NCBI GenBank assembly: GCA_020630975.1
Contig: JAHDID010000028.1
Location: forward strand, 1-64,000
DNA length: 64,000 nucleotides
Origin: Verrucomicrobiota bacterium
GTDB taxonomy: Bacteria > Verrucomicrobiota > Verrucomicrobiia > Verrucomicrobiales > DEV007
Direction: 5' to 3'
A program made the translations under genes and the position numbers. A model generated the notes under the pieces. The model did not search any database. It worked only from the letters and a program-made list of their open reading frames with translations, and was not told where the DNA came from. Positions 26,914 through 35,823 of the stretch are shown here, piece by piece. Numbering within the stretch: the stretch's first letter is position 1; each line of letters begins with the position of its first letter.

Positions 26914-27438
26914 ATGTCTGATACCTCCATATTTGTGGGCAGTCTCCACGACGTCGCCTGGGTCCGCATCGATGGTGTCGCCACCAAAGATACCTGCAGC
27001 GGCATCCGGGGTTATTTCTCTCGGTCTCTTTCTGAGGGGCTGCGTAGCTTTGTCATCGACCTAGAGGACTGCAAGCTGATCGACTCCACCTTTATCGGTA
27101 TCCTCACCGGACTAGCCGGTAAAGTGGTAGACGACGAAGGCGAGGTGAAAGTGATCCACCCGAATGAACGGAATGAAAAATCGATCTGCAAGCTAGGGCT
27201 AGATCAGATCATCCACATCGATCGCGATGGCACCGAGTCTGAAGACCTCGAGATCGAGATCGAAGGCTGCCTAGAGTGCCTGAGTGCAGAAGGCGATCTG
27301 AACAAGCTGGAAAAGACAGACATGATCCTAAAAGCCCACGAGGACCTGTGTGCCGCCAATGAATGCAATCGAGAAGAATTTGGCGATGTGATCGGATTTC
27401 TGAAGGAAGATCTGGCGGAGCAGAAAAAAAACCGCTAA
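26914..27438 (+). CDS. STAS-domain anti-sigma-factor antagonist
   Basis: I start at ATG 26914 (MSDTSIFVGSLHDVAWVRID), 174 residues; upstream in-frame codons do not fit a STAS fold. The motif SFVIDLEDCKLIDSTFIGIL matches anti-sigma-factor antagonists (SpoIIAA/RsbV), where the serine or threonine after aspartate (DST) is the phosphorylation site, here in the right place. The domain ends near residue 105; a following acidic helical tail (EDLEIEIEGCLECLSAEGD) is an addition. The next gene, 27 bp downstream, encodes a SpoIIE-type phosphatase that would dephosphorylate such a protein, so the pair forms a partner-switching module. The kinase/anti-sigma factor is not visible here. Confidence 0.85.
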   Translation: MSDTSIFVGSLHDVAWVRIDGVATKDTCSGIRGYFSRSLSEGLRSFVIDLEDCKLIDSTFIGILTGLAGKVVDDEGEVKVIHPNERNEKSICKLGLDQIIHIDRDGTESEDLEIEIEGCLECLSAEGDLNKLEKTDMILKAHEDLCAANECNREEFGDVIGFLKEDLAEQKKNR

Positions 27439-27465
27439 ATCTCAAACTCTGACTTTCTCCACTCG

Positions 27466-28905
27466 ATGGAACATCTCGTCTACGCTTCCATCATCCTAGT
27501 CTGCATCGCAGTCTCTTTCTACCTGTGGACCAATGAGCATCGCACCCTGCGCAAGGTGACGCGGGAGAAAGAGGAGATCGAGATCGAAGAGCATCGGATG
27601 TTCGACTTTCTCCACGGACTCGGCGAAGAGCTGCTGGAGGACACTTCGCCCGCACGGATGCACCGCTACATCGTGAGCGGGGTGACTCAAGTGGTCGATG
27701 CTCACGCGGGTATCCTGTATCTATTCGATGCGGAGCAAAATCAGCTCGTGCCCATGGCGCAGAGCAAAGAGACCGCACCCATCCTGCCGCTACCCGACGA
27801 TCTCGTGGGCAAAGAGGACGATAGCAATACTCTCGGGCGCTACCGCGCCTTTATCCGCCTGACACCCCAGCCCGTCGGCGAGGGCCTAGTCGGCGGCACC
27901 CTCAATAGCGAGGACAATGTGATCGCGGTGATCGATCTGGCGGACTTCATCGATAGCTCGCAGCCATCGGTCTACCACAAAGGTGTGAGCGCGCTATCTG
28001 CGCCCCTCATCTATGCCAATAAAACCATCGGCGCACTAGTCGTCACCCGTGGTGGAGACACGCCGTTCAATGATAATGACCGCGATGTCTTTGCCAGCGT
28101 CACTGAGCAGAGCTCCTATGCGCTGGGCAGCGCTATCATCCACGCGGAGGCCCACGAAAAGCGACGCCTCGAGCGCGAGCTAGCCCAGGCCAGCGAGATC
28201 CAGCGCATCCTACTGCCCAAGAAAAACCCCGATCTGGATAATTTCAGCCTAGCCGCCACCTACCGCCCCGCCCGCCACGTGAGCGGCGACTACTACGACT
28301 ACGTGCGCATCGATGAGGACCACTTCGGCGTGGCCATAGCCGATGTCTGCGGCAAGGGCATAGCCGCCTCGCTGATCATGGCGATGTGCCGCTCCTCGCT
28401 GCGCTCGGTGAGCCAGGGAAATGCCTCGCCACGCGCCGTGCTGCACGGGGTGAATCAATCGATCTTCCCCGACATCCGAGAGGACATGTTTGTCAGCTTT
28501 CTGTACCTGGTGCTCGAGCGGCACTCCGACCAGATCACCATCTCCAATGCCGGCCACGAGCCACCACTGATCCGCCGCGCTGGCTCCACTGATATCGAGG
28601 AGCCCGAGGTGCCAGGCATGGCCGTAGGCGTGGACAAAGGGCCCGTGTTTAACCGAATCGTGAAAGAGCACCAGCTCAGCCTGAGCCAGGGCGATGTGAT
28701 GCTGCTCTACACCGATGGTCTGATAGAGGCCCTCAGCACCGAGGGCGAGGAGTATGGCTTCGAGCGATTTCAGCAAGCCTTCAGCGATGCTCCAGCCTCA
28801 TCCGCCCAGGCGATCCTCGATTTCATCCTCGCGGATATCGACGATTTCGCCAGCGGTGCTCAAGCAACCGACGACATCACCTTGATTGCTATCGAAAAGC
28901 GGTAA
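27466..28905 (+). CDS. Membrane-anchored GAF plus SpoIIE-type PP2C phosphatase (RsbU-like)
   Basis: This protein has 479 residues. An N-terminal hydrophobic helix, LVYASIILVCIAVSFYLW, anchors it in the inner membrane. A coiled segment follows, then a GAF-like sensor domain (about 60-225, with HAGILYLFDAEQNQL and SALSAPLIYANKTIGALVV). The C-terminal catalytic domain has PP2C/SpoIIE metal motifs: SGDYYDYV, FGVAIADVCGKGIAASLIMA, LYTDGLIEA and ATDDITLIAI. It should dephosphorylate the STAS antagonist encoded just upstream in response to a signal sensed by GAF. Both genes are adjacent to grpE and dnaJ, suggesting stress-linked control, an inference. Coding is GC-rich as in the neighbouring core genes. 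Confidence 0.92.
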   Translation: MEHLVYASIILVCIAVSFYLWTNEHRTLRKVTREKEEIEIEEHRMFDFLHGLGEELLEDTSPARMHRYIVSGVTQVVDAHAGILYLFDAEQNQLVPMAQSKETAPILPLPDDLVGKEDDSNTLGRYRAFIRLTPQPVGEGLVGGTLNSEDNVIAVIDLADFIDSSQPSVYHKGVSALSAPLIYANKTIGALVVTRGGDTPFNDNDRDVFASVTEQSSYALGSAIIHAEAHEKRRLERELAQASEIQRILLPKKNPDLDNFSLAATYRPARHVSGDYYDYVRIDEDHFGVAIADVCGKGIAASLIMAMCRSSLRSVSQGNASPRAVLHGVNQSIFPDIREDMFVSFLYLVLERHSDQITISNAGHEPPLIRRAGSTDIEEPEVPGMAVGVDKGPVFNRIVKEHQLSLSQGDVMLLYTDGLIEALSTEGEEYGFERFQQAFSDAPASSAQAILDFILADIDDFASGAQATDDITLIAIEKR

Positions 28906-29016
28906 ATAGTGCCGCCCTCGCTGCAAAAATCGCACGAGATTGTAGTCGCACTAGGTCTGGAGCTCACGTATCCACCACCGCTACGACTGCATTTTATTTT
29001 TCTCAGAGAAAAACTA

Positions 29017-29682
29017 ATGAACCTACCTGAAGATCAGAATACCGACGACGCCAATGCCGCTACTGACGACGGCATCGACCTCAGCGATATCGCCACCGAC
29101 GAGTCTGCCGAAGCTGAAGCTGAAGCACCCGAGATCATCGAGCAGCTCGCTGCCGAGGATGAGGAGGCCACCGACCCTGTGGAGGAAGCACTTTCTACGG
29201 AAGACGAGATCAACAAGTGGAAAGAGATCGCCGCACGCAGCCAGGCCGATCTGGACAACTATCGCAAACGCATGGCTCGTGACCGCATGGAGGCGATCCA
29301 GTATGGAAATGGCAACCTGCTCAGCACGCTGCTACCGGTCATCGACAACTTTGAGATGGGTCTGCAGGCCGCTGAAAACGAAGACCCCAACTCCATGATC
29401 TACCAAGGCATGGCGATGGTGAAAAAGCAGCTCGATGACTTTCTCGACGAAAACCACGTGGAGACCATAGAGATCACAGAAGGCGCTGACTTTGACCCCA
29501 ATCTACACGAGGCGATCAAGCAAGAGCCCAGCGACACCGTCGAGGAAGGCAAGATCATCTATGCCATGCGCCGTGGCTACAAGCTGAAAGACCGCCTGCT
29601 ACGCCCGGCAAATGTCGTCGTCTCTCAGGGCGAAGCCGCTCCCGAGGAGGAAGAAGCTGCAGACGCAGAGGCAGACGCCTAA
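29017..29682 (+). CDS. grpE: GrpE nucleotide exchange factor
   Basis: I start at ATG 29017 (MNLPEDQNTDDAN), 221 residues; an in-frame upstream extension to 28909 is not protein-like. GrpE releases ADP from DnaK in the cytoplasmic chaperone cycle. An acidic disordered N-terminus is followed by a long dimerising helix (KWKEIAARSQADLDNYRKRM) and the four-helix plus beta-wing part with LLPVIDNFEMGLQAAEN and GKIIYAMRRGYKLKDRLLRP, the family signature. The C-terminus is Glu/Ala-rich. dnaJ follows 33 bp downstream, but dnaK is not in the window. The preceding gene ends 111 bp upstream, so a promoter may lie between. Confidence 0.95.
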   Translation: MNLPEDQNTDDANAATDDGIDLSDIATDESAEAEAEAPEIIEQLAAEDEEATDPVEEALSTEDEINKWKEIAARSQADLDNYRKRMARDRMEAIQYGNGNLLSTLLPVIDNFEMGLQAAENEDPNSMIYQGMAMVKKQLDDFLDENHVETIEITEGADFDPNLHEAIKQEPSDTVEEGKIIYAMRRGYKLKDRLLRPANVVVSQGEAAPEEEEAADAEADA

Positions 29683-29715
29683 ACAATTTATTTCAACCAC
29701 ACGCGCCGATACACC

Positions 29716-30882
29716 ATGGCCGAAAAACGCGACTACTACGAAGTGCTCGGAGTCAGCAAAGGAGCTGATGCTAGTGAGCTAAAGAAAGCCTATCGCAAGA
29801 TGGCGATGAAGCACCACCCGGACAAAAATCCGGACGATCCCGGTGCGGAAGATCGCTTCAAAGAAATAGGCGAAGCCTACGAAGTACTCAGCGACGATCA
29901 GAAGCGTGCTGCCTACGATCGCTACGGTCACGCCGCATTTAGCCAGGGCACCGGCCCATCGGCTGGCGGTGCAGGTGGCTTCGGCGGCGGAGTCGACCCA
30001 TTCGATATCTTTCGCGAGGTATTCGGAGGCGGCGGTGGTGGCGGCGGCGGCTTTAGCGACTTCTTCGGCGGTGGCGGCGGTGGTCGCAGGCGCGATGGAC
30101 GCCAGCGGGGCTCAGACCTGCGCTACGATCTACCAATCGATCTTGAAGAGGCTGCTACCGGTATAGAAAAAGAGCTGCGCATCGAGCGCCTAGTCTCGTG
30201 CGACTCGTGCAAGGCGACTGGTGGCGATGGCGGTCGCGCCGACCTGCGCTCGTGTAGTACCTGTGGAGGCGTCGGTCAAGTCATCAGCAGCCGTGGATTT
30301 TTCCAGGTCCAGCAGCCCTGCCCGACCTGCCGTGGTGCAGGCGAGAGCCTGTCAAATCCCTGTAAAGAGTGTAACGGCGAAGGCCGCAAAGATGGCACCA
30401 GCCGGATCAAGATAAAGATACCAGCAGGCATCGACGAAGGGCAGCGCTTACAGATCAGCGGCAGTGGCGATACCGGCGTACGCGGGGGCCCATCAGGTGA
30501 TCTGCAGGTCGAGATCCATCTCAAGCAACACGATATCTTTGAGCGCGACGAGAGCGATCTCTACTGTGAAGTCCCGATCGCTTTTAATACCGCTACACTC
30601 GGTGGCGAGATGGTCGTGCCGACACTCGATGGCAAGGCATCAGTAAAAGTACCTATAGGTACACAGACCAATACCTCATTCCGCCTGCGCGACAAAGGCA
30701 TGCCCGATCTGCGCACTGGTAGAAAGGGTGATTTGTTTGTGAACGTACAGGTAGAGGTACCTGTGAAACTATCCAAGGATCAGGAGAAATTGCTCCGAAC
30801 CTTTTCCGACTCCCTTACCGAAAAGAACACTCCGATGAAGGAGGGGTTCTTTGAGAAGGCGAAACGATTTTTTAAGTCGTAA
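29716..30882 (+). CDS. dnaJ: DnaJ chaperone
   Basis: This 388-residue type I Hsp40 stimulates DnaK ATPase and delivers unfolded clients. The J domain (about 5-70) holds HPD at 34-36. It is followed by a glycine-rich linker with unusually long Gly runs and the zinc-finger domain with four cysteine motifs: [25 protein letters not shown] and CKECNGEG. The C-terminal substrate-binding domains include [20 protein letters not shown] and the C-terminal dimerisation region. It follows grpE closely in what is likely one transcription unit and ends before a strong bidirectional terminator. Everything expected of a full-length class I DnaJ is present. Confidence 0.97.
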   Translation: MAEKRDYYEVLGVSKGADASELKKAYRKMAMKHHPDKNPDDPGAEDRFKEIGEAYEVLSDDQKRAAYDRYGHAAFSQGTGPSAGGAGGFGGGVDPFDIFREVFGGGGGGGGGFSDFFGGGGGGRRRDGRQRGSDLRYDLPIDLEEAATGIEKELRIERLVSCDSCKATGGDGGRADLRSCSTCGGVGQVISSRGFFQVQQPCPTCRGAGESLSNPCKECNGEGRKDGTSRIKIKIPAGIDEGQRLQISGSGDTGVRGGPSGDLQVEIHLKQHDIFERDESDLYCEVPIAFNTATLGGEMVVPTLDGKASVKVPIGTQTNTSFRLRDKGMPDLRTGRKGDLFVNVQVEVPVKLSKDQEKLLRTFSDSLTEKNTPMKEGFFEKAKRFFKS

Positions 30883-31038
30883 GTCGGGTAAGTAACTAAC
30901 TAAACTCGCTGAAACGACAGCAAATAGGTATCGGCCGATCTTTTATCCTAAAGATCGTGGGAGATGATTGATCGTGGTGAATCAGCTGGGACAACCAGAA
31001 ATAACCATCGCCATCAGTCGCCTCTTTGCCATACAAAA

Positions 31039-31075
31039 AAAGAGACCTGCACCGCATCTAGCGGGAGGTCTCTTT
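31039..31075. terminator. Bidirectional terminator between dnaJ and DUF3597 gene
   Basis: AAAGAGACCT (31039-31048) pairs with AGGTCTCTTT (31066-31075) around a 17-nt loop with extra GC pairing. It is preceded by a run of A and followed by T-rich sequence, so it can work in both directions between the convergent genes. The preceding stretch (30883-31038) shows nothing else I can name. Confidence 0.85.
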
Positions 31076-31114
31076 CTCAAAATTGGCCCTTTGGCCAGAA
31101 GTGATCGGCTAAAA

Positions 31115-31573
31115 CTAGGCAATCATCGAGTTTGATACGCTGCCGCCATTAGCTACGACTTGGCGCATCACTTCTTTGTGTAGCCACATATTCATCTCAG
31201 CAGATCCAGTCGCTTTCTCAGCAGGAAAACCCATCTCGATAGCGAGCTCTTTGCGTGCGGAAAGACTGGAATCCATATCGACGATCTTCATCAGATCGAC
31301 GATCGAGTTGCGCCAATCGATACCATCCGGACGAGCATTAGCTCTCTTGTCTAGCAGCGCCTCCACATCTACAGGATCTTCCTGCAGTGTGACGAATGGA
31401 GTCGATGTGTCCTGTGCCGAAGCCAGCATCTCAGAAGCTAGCGCCTCTGTATCCTTCACTTCAAAAGCTGCAGGAGCTTCAGTTGCCTCCTCGGCTGCTG
31501 GTGCTGCAGCTGTGTTTTCTTCCTCTTCGTCTCTATCGAAGATCTTACCCATTAGTTTTGAGAACATACCCAT
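31115..31573 (-). CDS. DUF3597 family protein
   Basis: I use the ATG at 31573 (MGMFSKLMGKIFDRDEEEE), 152 residues. Residues about 65-150 match DUF3597: VDVEALLDKRA, IDWRNSIVDLMKIVDMDSS, RKELAIEMGF and MNMWLHKEVMRQVVANGG. A low-complexity Ala/Glu/Thr linker precedes this. The role of DUF3597 is unknown; members are small soluble proteins, sometimes with LysM domains. It is a single gene, convergent with dnaJ and divergent from dnaE2, with its own intergenic promoter region at 31574-31788. Confidence 0.9.
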   Translation of the reverse strand: MGMFSKLMGKIFDRDEEEENTAAAPAAEEATEAPAAFEVKDTEALASEMLASAQDTSTPFVTLQEDPVDVEALLDKRANARPDGIDWRNSIVDLMKIVDMDSSLSARKELAIEMGFPAEKATGSAEMNMWLHKEVMRQVVANGGSVSNSMIA

Positions 31574-31680
31574 GGCACGAACGTTACGGATTGTCTGATA
31601 GTCTGCAAGCGGCAAAAATTAACCAACGGGACATAGGCTCTAGGCGATATCGATGATGCCTACTCACCTAGATGCACATC

Positions 31681-31698
31681 GGAACTCTGGGGAGTTCC
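31681..31698. repeat. REP-like hairpin GGAACTC/GAGTTCC upstream of dnaE2
   Basis: Perfect 7-bp arms around TGGG, followed by GCTAC, the same kind of boundary as other REP-like hairpins in this window. It lies in the divergent region between the DUF3597 gene and dnaE2. Confidence 0.65.
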
Positions 31699-31788
31699 GC
31701 TACATGACTCTGCAAATGCGTAAAACTGTTCAAAAAAGCATTTCACATTGGATCTATGGGAAGTATGTTACCATGAACAGTTCCGCTA

Positions 31789-34700
31789 ATGCCCAGCACC
31801 ACCGCCTTTACCGAACTCCACGCTCGCTCTGCCTTCAGCTTCCTACGCGGCTCGTCGCAGCCTGAGGATCTGGTCGCCCGTGCTGCGCAGCTGGGCATGG
31901 GACGGGTCGCGGTGTTGGACCGGGATGGGGTGTATGGATCGGCGCGGGTGCACCATGCGGGCAAGGAGCTGGGGGTGAGCGGTATCGTCGGTGCGGAGGT
32001 GACGATGGCCGATGGCTCGGCGCTGCCGGTGCTGGTGAAAAGCCGCCAGGGCTACCAGAATCTGTGCCAGCAGATCACCCGCATGCAGCTGCGTGCAGAG
32101 AAAGGCGAGGGCCGAGTCGGCTGGAGTGAATGGGACGATGGTCGTGCCGAGGGACTGATGTGTCTGACTGGCGACGAGGAGGGTCCCGTGCGCCGAGCGC
32201 TGGAGCGTGGCGATCGGCAGCTGGCGCAGGAGTACACCCAGCGGCTGGTACAGCTATTTGGCAGGGAGAATGTCGCCGTGGAGGTGCAGCGCCACCTGAC
32301 CCGAGGCGAGCGCCATATCAATAACTGCCTGCGCGATCTGGCCGAGACCGAGGGGCTGCGCGTGGTGGCTAGCAATGGCGTGTGCTACGCCGAGCGCACT
32401 AGCCGCCTACTGCAGGATGCCTTTACCTGCCTACGCCATTACACCCATCTCGACCAGGCAGGCCGCCTGCTGGGGCGAAACTGCGAGCGCCACCTGAAGA
32501 GCGGTCAGCAGATGGCCGAGCTATTCGCCGACTGGCCAGAGGCGGTTGAGAATACCGCGCGCATCGCCGATGAGCTGGAGTTTGGCCTGGAGAATCTCGG
32601 TTATGAGTTCCCCAAATTTCCCACTGGAGAGGGCGAGACCATGGCCGATGTGCTGCGCCGCGAGACCTACATCGGTGCCGAGCGCCGCTATGGCACGGTC
32701 ACGCCCAAGATCAAAAAACAGCTCGAGCACGAGCTACGCATCATCGGGCAGCTGGGGTTTTGCGGCTACTTCCTCATCGTAAAGGATATCGTCGACTACG
32801 CGCGTAGCGATGGGGTGCTGGTACAGGGGCGAGGCAGCGCGGCGAATAGCGCGGTGTGCTACTGCCTAGGCATCACGGCGGTGGATGCGATCAAGCAGGA
32901 GTTGCTGTTTGAGCGATTCCTCAGCGAGGGACGCGAGAGCTGGCCAGATATCGATCTCGATCTACCCAGCGGCGAGCGGCGCGAGCGAGTGATCCAGCAC
33001 GTCTACCAAAAGTATGCCCCACGCGGCGCAGCGATGACGGCCAACGTCATCACCTACCGGGGGCGCAGCGCCATGCGCGAGATGGGCAAGGTGCTGAACC
33101 TGCCAGAGGATGTCATGGGTCGCTTCTCCGATCTCTACGGGCACGGCGATTTTCCCCACACCCTGGAGCTGGACGAGCAGATCCAGAAAGCCGGTCTCGC
33201 TGGCGATCACCCACGCCTGCCTGCGCTGGTCACCCTACTGCAGCAGGTCTACGGGCTGCCTAGGCATCTCGGCCAACACTCCGGCGGCATGATCATATCC
33301 GATCGCCCGCTCGATACCGTGGTGCCGCTGGAGAATGCCAGCATGCCCGGCCGTGTGGTAGTGCAGTGGGACAAAGACGACTGCGAGGACCTGGGTATCG
33401 TAAAGGTCGACTTACTCGGCCTAGGCATGATGGCTGCCATCCAGGATACCGTGGAGCTGTGCCGGGTTCGTGGCGATGGCCGAGAGTTCGACCTACACAC
33501 CATCCCACAGGACGATCCCGCTGTGTACGAGATGGCCTCAGCGGCGGATACTATCGGCGTGTTTCAGGTAGAAAGCCGCGCCCAGCAGGCCACCCTGCCG
33601 CGCATGCAGCCACGCTGCTTTTACGATCTGTGTGTGGAGGTAGCCCTGATCCGGCCTGGCCCCATCGTCGGCAATATGGTGCACCCCTACCTAAACCGCC
33701 GCCAGGGAAAGGAGCCGATCGACTACATACACCCCAGCTTCGAGGGCGTGCTAAAACGTACCCTCGGCGTGCCTATCTTTCAGGAACAGGTGCTGCAGAT
33801 GGCCATGATGATCGCCGATTTCACCGGCTCGCAGGCCGAGGAACTGCGCCGCGCGATCAGCTTCAATCGATCCGACGTGCGCATGCGCAAAGTCATGAAC
33901 AAGCTGCGCGCTGCGATGACGGCCAAGGGCGTGGAGGAAGAAGTACAGCAAAAGATCATCACCTCCATCCAGTCCTTCGCCCTCTACGGTTTCCCCGAGA
34001 GCCACGCCATCAGCTTTGCCCTGCTCGCCTACGTCAGCATCTGGCTAAAGGTGCATCGCCCAGCGGAATTCTACACCGCGTTGATCAATAACCAGCCGAT
34101 GGGCTTTTACTCCGTCGCTACTCTCATCAAAGATGCTGAGCGCCACGACATAAAGATCAAACCCGTCTGCGTCGAGCAGAGCGACTACGACACCACCGTA
34201 GAGAGCGACACCGAGATCCGCCTAGGCCTACGCCAGGTCAAAGGTCTAGATCGCGATGCTGCCGCCCGCATCGTCTACCAGCGCGCCCTAGCCGACTGGA
34301 CCAGTCTCGACGACTTTCTCCAGCGCACCCATATCCAGAAAGACCAGCGCCGCGTGTTGGCTAAGATCGGCGCGCTCAATTGCCTAGCCGAGCATCGGCG
34401 AGATGCGCTGTGGCGGGCAGAGAGTTTTCTCGATGCTGGGGACTTGTTTGCCTGGGCGGCGGCTTCGTCGCCTAGGGGAGGAGTGGAGGAGGTGCGAGGG
34501 GAGGAGGCGGGAATCTCTGCCTCTGAAGACAAATTCAATAGGGTACAGTCTGGACTGAATAGGGTACAATCGACTGTTCGCGATCGTAGAGGCGGCTTTC
34601 CAGCCGCCTCATCACTGCCCAATGCTGACACGGCGGCTGGAAAGCCACCGCTACGCCCGATGAACCCCATGGAGCGCCTGCACGCCGACTACGAGGGGCT

Positions 34701-35073
34701 CGACCTGACTACTGGCAAGCACCCGATGGGCTACATCCGCTCTGGCCTGCCGCATATCTGGACGGCTAAAGCCCTGCAACTCGGCAAACACGGCGACCGT
34801 GTGCAGATAGCCGGACTCGTGATCTGTCGGCAACGCCCCGGCACGGCCAAGGGCAATCTATTCGTAAGCTTGGAGGATGAGACTGGCATCGCCAATGCCT
34901 TCGTGCCCTCTACGGTTTACGAGAAAAACCGCCTAGTCATCACTCAAGAAGCGTTTCTACAGATCTCCGGCTACCTACAAAAAGTCGATGCCGTGACCTC
35001 TGTATTTACCGAGCATGTCGAGGTGCTGGAATTTGGCGCAGCGCTACAGACGCAGTCGCATGATTTTCACTAG
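31789..35073 (+). CDS. dnaE2: Error-prone DNA polymerase III alpha subunit with in-frame repeat insert
   Basis: This 1094-residue C-family polymerase is of the DnaE2/ImuC type, which performs translesion synthesis in the mutasome with ImuB. The N-terminal PHP-like domain begins ELHARSAFSFLRGSSQPEDL, the degenerate form typical of DnaE2. The catalytic core holds PDIDLDLPS (D387, D389) and VKVDLLGLGMM, then a helix-hairpin-helix region and an OB domain near LVICRQRPGTAKGNLFVSLE. Between WRAESFLDAGDL and NPMERLHADYEGLDLTTGKHP, normal DnaE2 proteins have a short linker. Here about 60 extra residues are encoded by a paired AATAGGGTACA element and two opposed REP hairpins, all in frame. imuA and imuB are not adjacent. 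SOS control is typical of the family, but I could not place a confident LexA box. Confidence 0.95.
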   Translation: MPSTTAFTELHARSAFSFLRGSSQPEDLVARAAQLGMGRVAVLDRDGVYGSARVHHAGKELGVSGIVGAEVTMADGSALPVLVKSRQGYQNLCQQITRMQLRAEKGEGRVGWSEWDDGRAEGLMCLTGDEEGPVRRALERGDRQLAQEYTQRLVQLFGRENVAVEVQRHLTRGERHINNCLRDLAETEGLRVVASNGVCYAERTSRLLQDAFTCLRHYTHLDQAGRLLGRNCERHLKSGQQMAELFADWPEAVENTARIADELEFGLENLGYEFPKFPTGEGETMADVLRRETYIGAERRYGTVTPKIKKQLEHELRIIGQLGFCGYFLIVKDIVDYARSDGVLVQGRGSAANSAVCYCLGITAVDAIKQELLFERFLSEGRESWPDIDLDLPSGERRERVIQHVYQKYAPRGAAMTANVITYRGRSAMREMGKVLNLPEDVMGRFSDLYGHGDFPHTLELDEQIQKAGLAGDHPRLPALVTLLQQVYGLPRHLGQHSGGMIISDRPLDTVVPLENASMPGRVVVQWDKDDCEDLGIVKVDLLGLGMMAAIQDTVELCRVRGDGREFDLHTIPQDDPAVYEMASAADTIGVFQVESRAQQATLPRMQPRCFYDLCVEVALIRPGPIVGNMVHPYLNRRQGKEPIDYIHPSFEGVLKRTLGVPIFQEQVLQMAMMIADFTGSQAEELRRAISFNRSDVRMRKVMNKLRAAMTAKGVEEEVQQKIITSIQSFALYGFPESHAISFALLAYVSIWLKVHRPAEFYTALINNQPMGFYSVATLIKDAERHDIKIKPVCVEQSDYDTTVESDTEIRLGLRQVKGLDRDAAARIVYQRALADWTSLDDFLQRTHIQKDQRRVLAKIGALNCLAEHRRDALWRAESFLDAGDLFAWAAASSPRGGVEEVRGEEAGISASEDKFNRVQSGLNRVQSTVRDRRGGFPAASSLPNADTAAGKPPLRPMNPMERLHADYEGLDLTTGKHPMGYIRSGLPHIWTAKALQLGKHGDRVQIAGLVICRQRPGTAKGNLFVSLEDETGIANAFVPSTVYEKNRLVITQEAFLQISGYLQKVDAVTSVFTEHVEVLEFGAALQTQSHDFH
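34531..34570 (+). repeat. Paired AATAGGGTACA element, copy 3, inside dnaE2
   Basis: AATAGGGTACA begins at 34537 and 34558, again exactly 21 bp apart, here seven codons. The two copies encode the peptide NRVQS twice (N917 and N924). Flanks AAATTC and CTG match the other copies; the 10 bases between the two motifs differ. Confidence 0.9.
34589..34657. repeat. Pair of opposed REP-like hairpins inside dnaE2
   Basis: GAGGCGGCT (34589-34597) pairs perfectly with AGCCGCCTC (34602-34610) around TTCC. A second, imperfect GGCGGCT hairpin in the opposite orientation lies at 34632-34651 and ends in GCTACG. Together they resemble a two-REP unit and encode residues of the dnaE2 linker (GGFPAASSL and AAGKPPLRP). 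Confidence 0.85.
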
Positions 35074-35198
35074 CCTGTTGGCTCGCCAGCTCCAAGGAAG
35101 GGTGCACGTGTCGTCGCCCGGCAGGCTGAGCACAAAGGCTTCGGCCGAGGTAGCCGGGCGACAAGATGTCGCCCCTCCTTGGTAGGCATTGCCCTACT
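35074..35198. repeat. REP-like pair downstream of dnaE2
   Basis: GGGCGACA/TGTCGCCC (35156-35174) forms a hairpin followed by CTCCTT. A copy in the opposite orientation, with GTCGTCGCCCGGCAGGCTGAG, less its first base, lies at about 35110-35131. The pair fills most of the gap between convergent genes and may act as terminator. Confidence 0.65.
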
Positions 35199-35570
35199 CT
35201 AGGTGGGGACTGCGACAAGCGCTCTTGCTTCGGCCCTCGCTCTCAGGCAATCGGGGATGATCTCTAGGCAATAGTATAACACGCGGACAAGTCCTCCCGT
35301 GAATCCCATCGTATCGAGCACCAGCCAAATCATCCATGCATTCTTCCAGTCACCATCGTATCGATCTGTGAGATGTAGAAATGGGTACACCCCAAAGTAT
35401 CCAACAAACGGAATCATCGCCGCCAACCAGCAGGGCAACCCAAGAATAAAAATCAAAGCGATAGGCATATCAGGCCAATGCGCAGCCGCTGCCCCCACGC
35501 CAATAAAGCCGAGTAAACCAATAATGAAATATCGCAGGTGTAGAGAAAAGTTGGGTAAAGGTACGCTCAT
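35199..35570 (-). CDS. Small hypothetical membrane protein
   Basis: This 123-residue protein has about three hydrophobic helices: YFIIGLLGFIGVGAAAA, a second around IALIFILGLPCWLAAMIPFV, and a third around AWMIWLVLDTMGFTGGLV. Between helices two and three is a polar loop with HLTDRYDGDWKNAW. The C-terminal tail is Arg/Ala-rich and probably cytoplasmic. I do not recognise the family and no neighbour gives a functional hint. The gene is convergent with dnaE2 and divergent from the copper/PA14 gene. Confidence 0.65.
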   Translation of the reverse strand: MSVPLPNFSLHLRYFIIGLLGFIGVGAAAAHWPDMPIALIFILGLPCWLAAMIPFVGYFGVYPFLHLTDRYDGDWKNAWMIWLVLDTMGFTGGLVRVLYYCLEIIPDCLRARAEARALVAVPT

Positions 35571-35823
35571 ATAAATTGAGACAAAATACTAATCCTGAAG
35601 CGACCATACCACTGCAAACGACGCACCGGTTTGCAGTGCCGGATAGACCAAAGCTCTGGCACACTCGTGAGCGTAAATGCTACCAATCAATCCCAAATGT
35701 ATGCCTCGATGAGGCTTAGCTCCGCTTATCCCCCACCCCTGCACACCCAAAGCCTTAGCAAACGGCAACCCCATAATCGCGCAGCTGGAGCATCCTAACA
35801 TTTCGCCCGAGTCTCTTGCCTCT
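35571..35823. other. Intergenic region, no gene recognised
   Basis: About 250 bp between divergent genes. A minus-strand frame runs through it into the opposite strand of the next gene, but its sequence has no protein-like features. Promoters for both flanking genes should lie here; none is clear. Confidence 0.3.

Noticed and set aside
31727-31740. Possible LexA box upstream of dnaE2 (TGTTC-AAAA-AAGCA)
   Set aside because: The second half-site deviates at two of five positions from a TGTTC-N4-GAACA type palindrome, so it is too weak to annotate.
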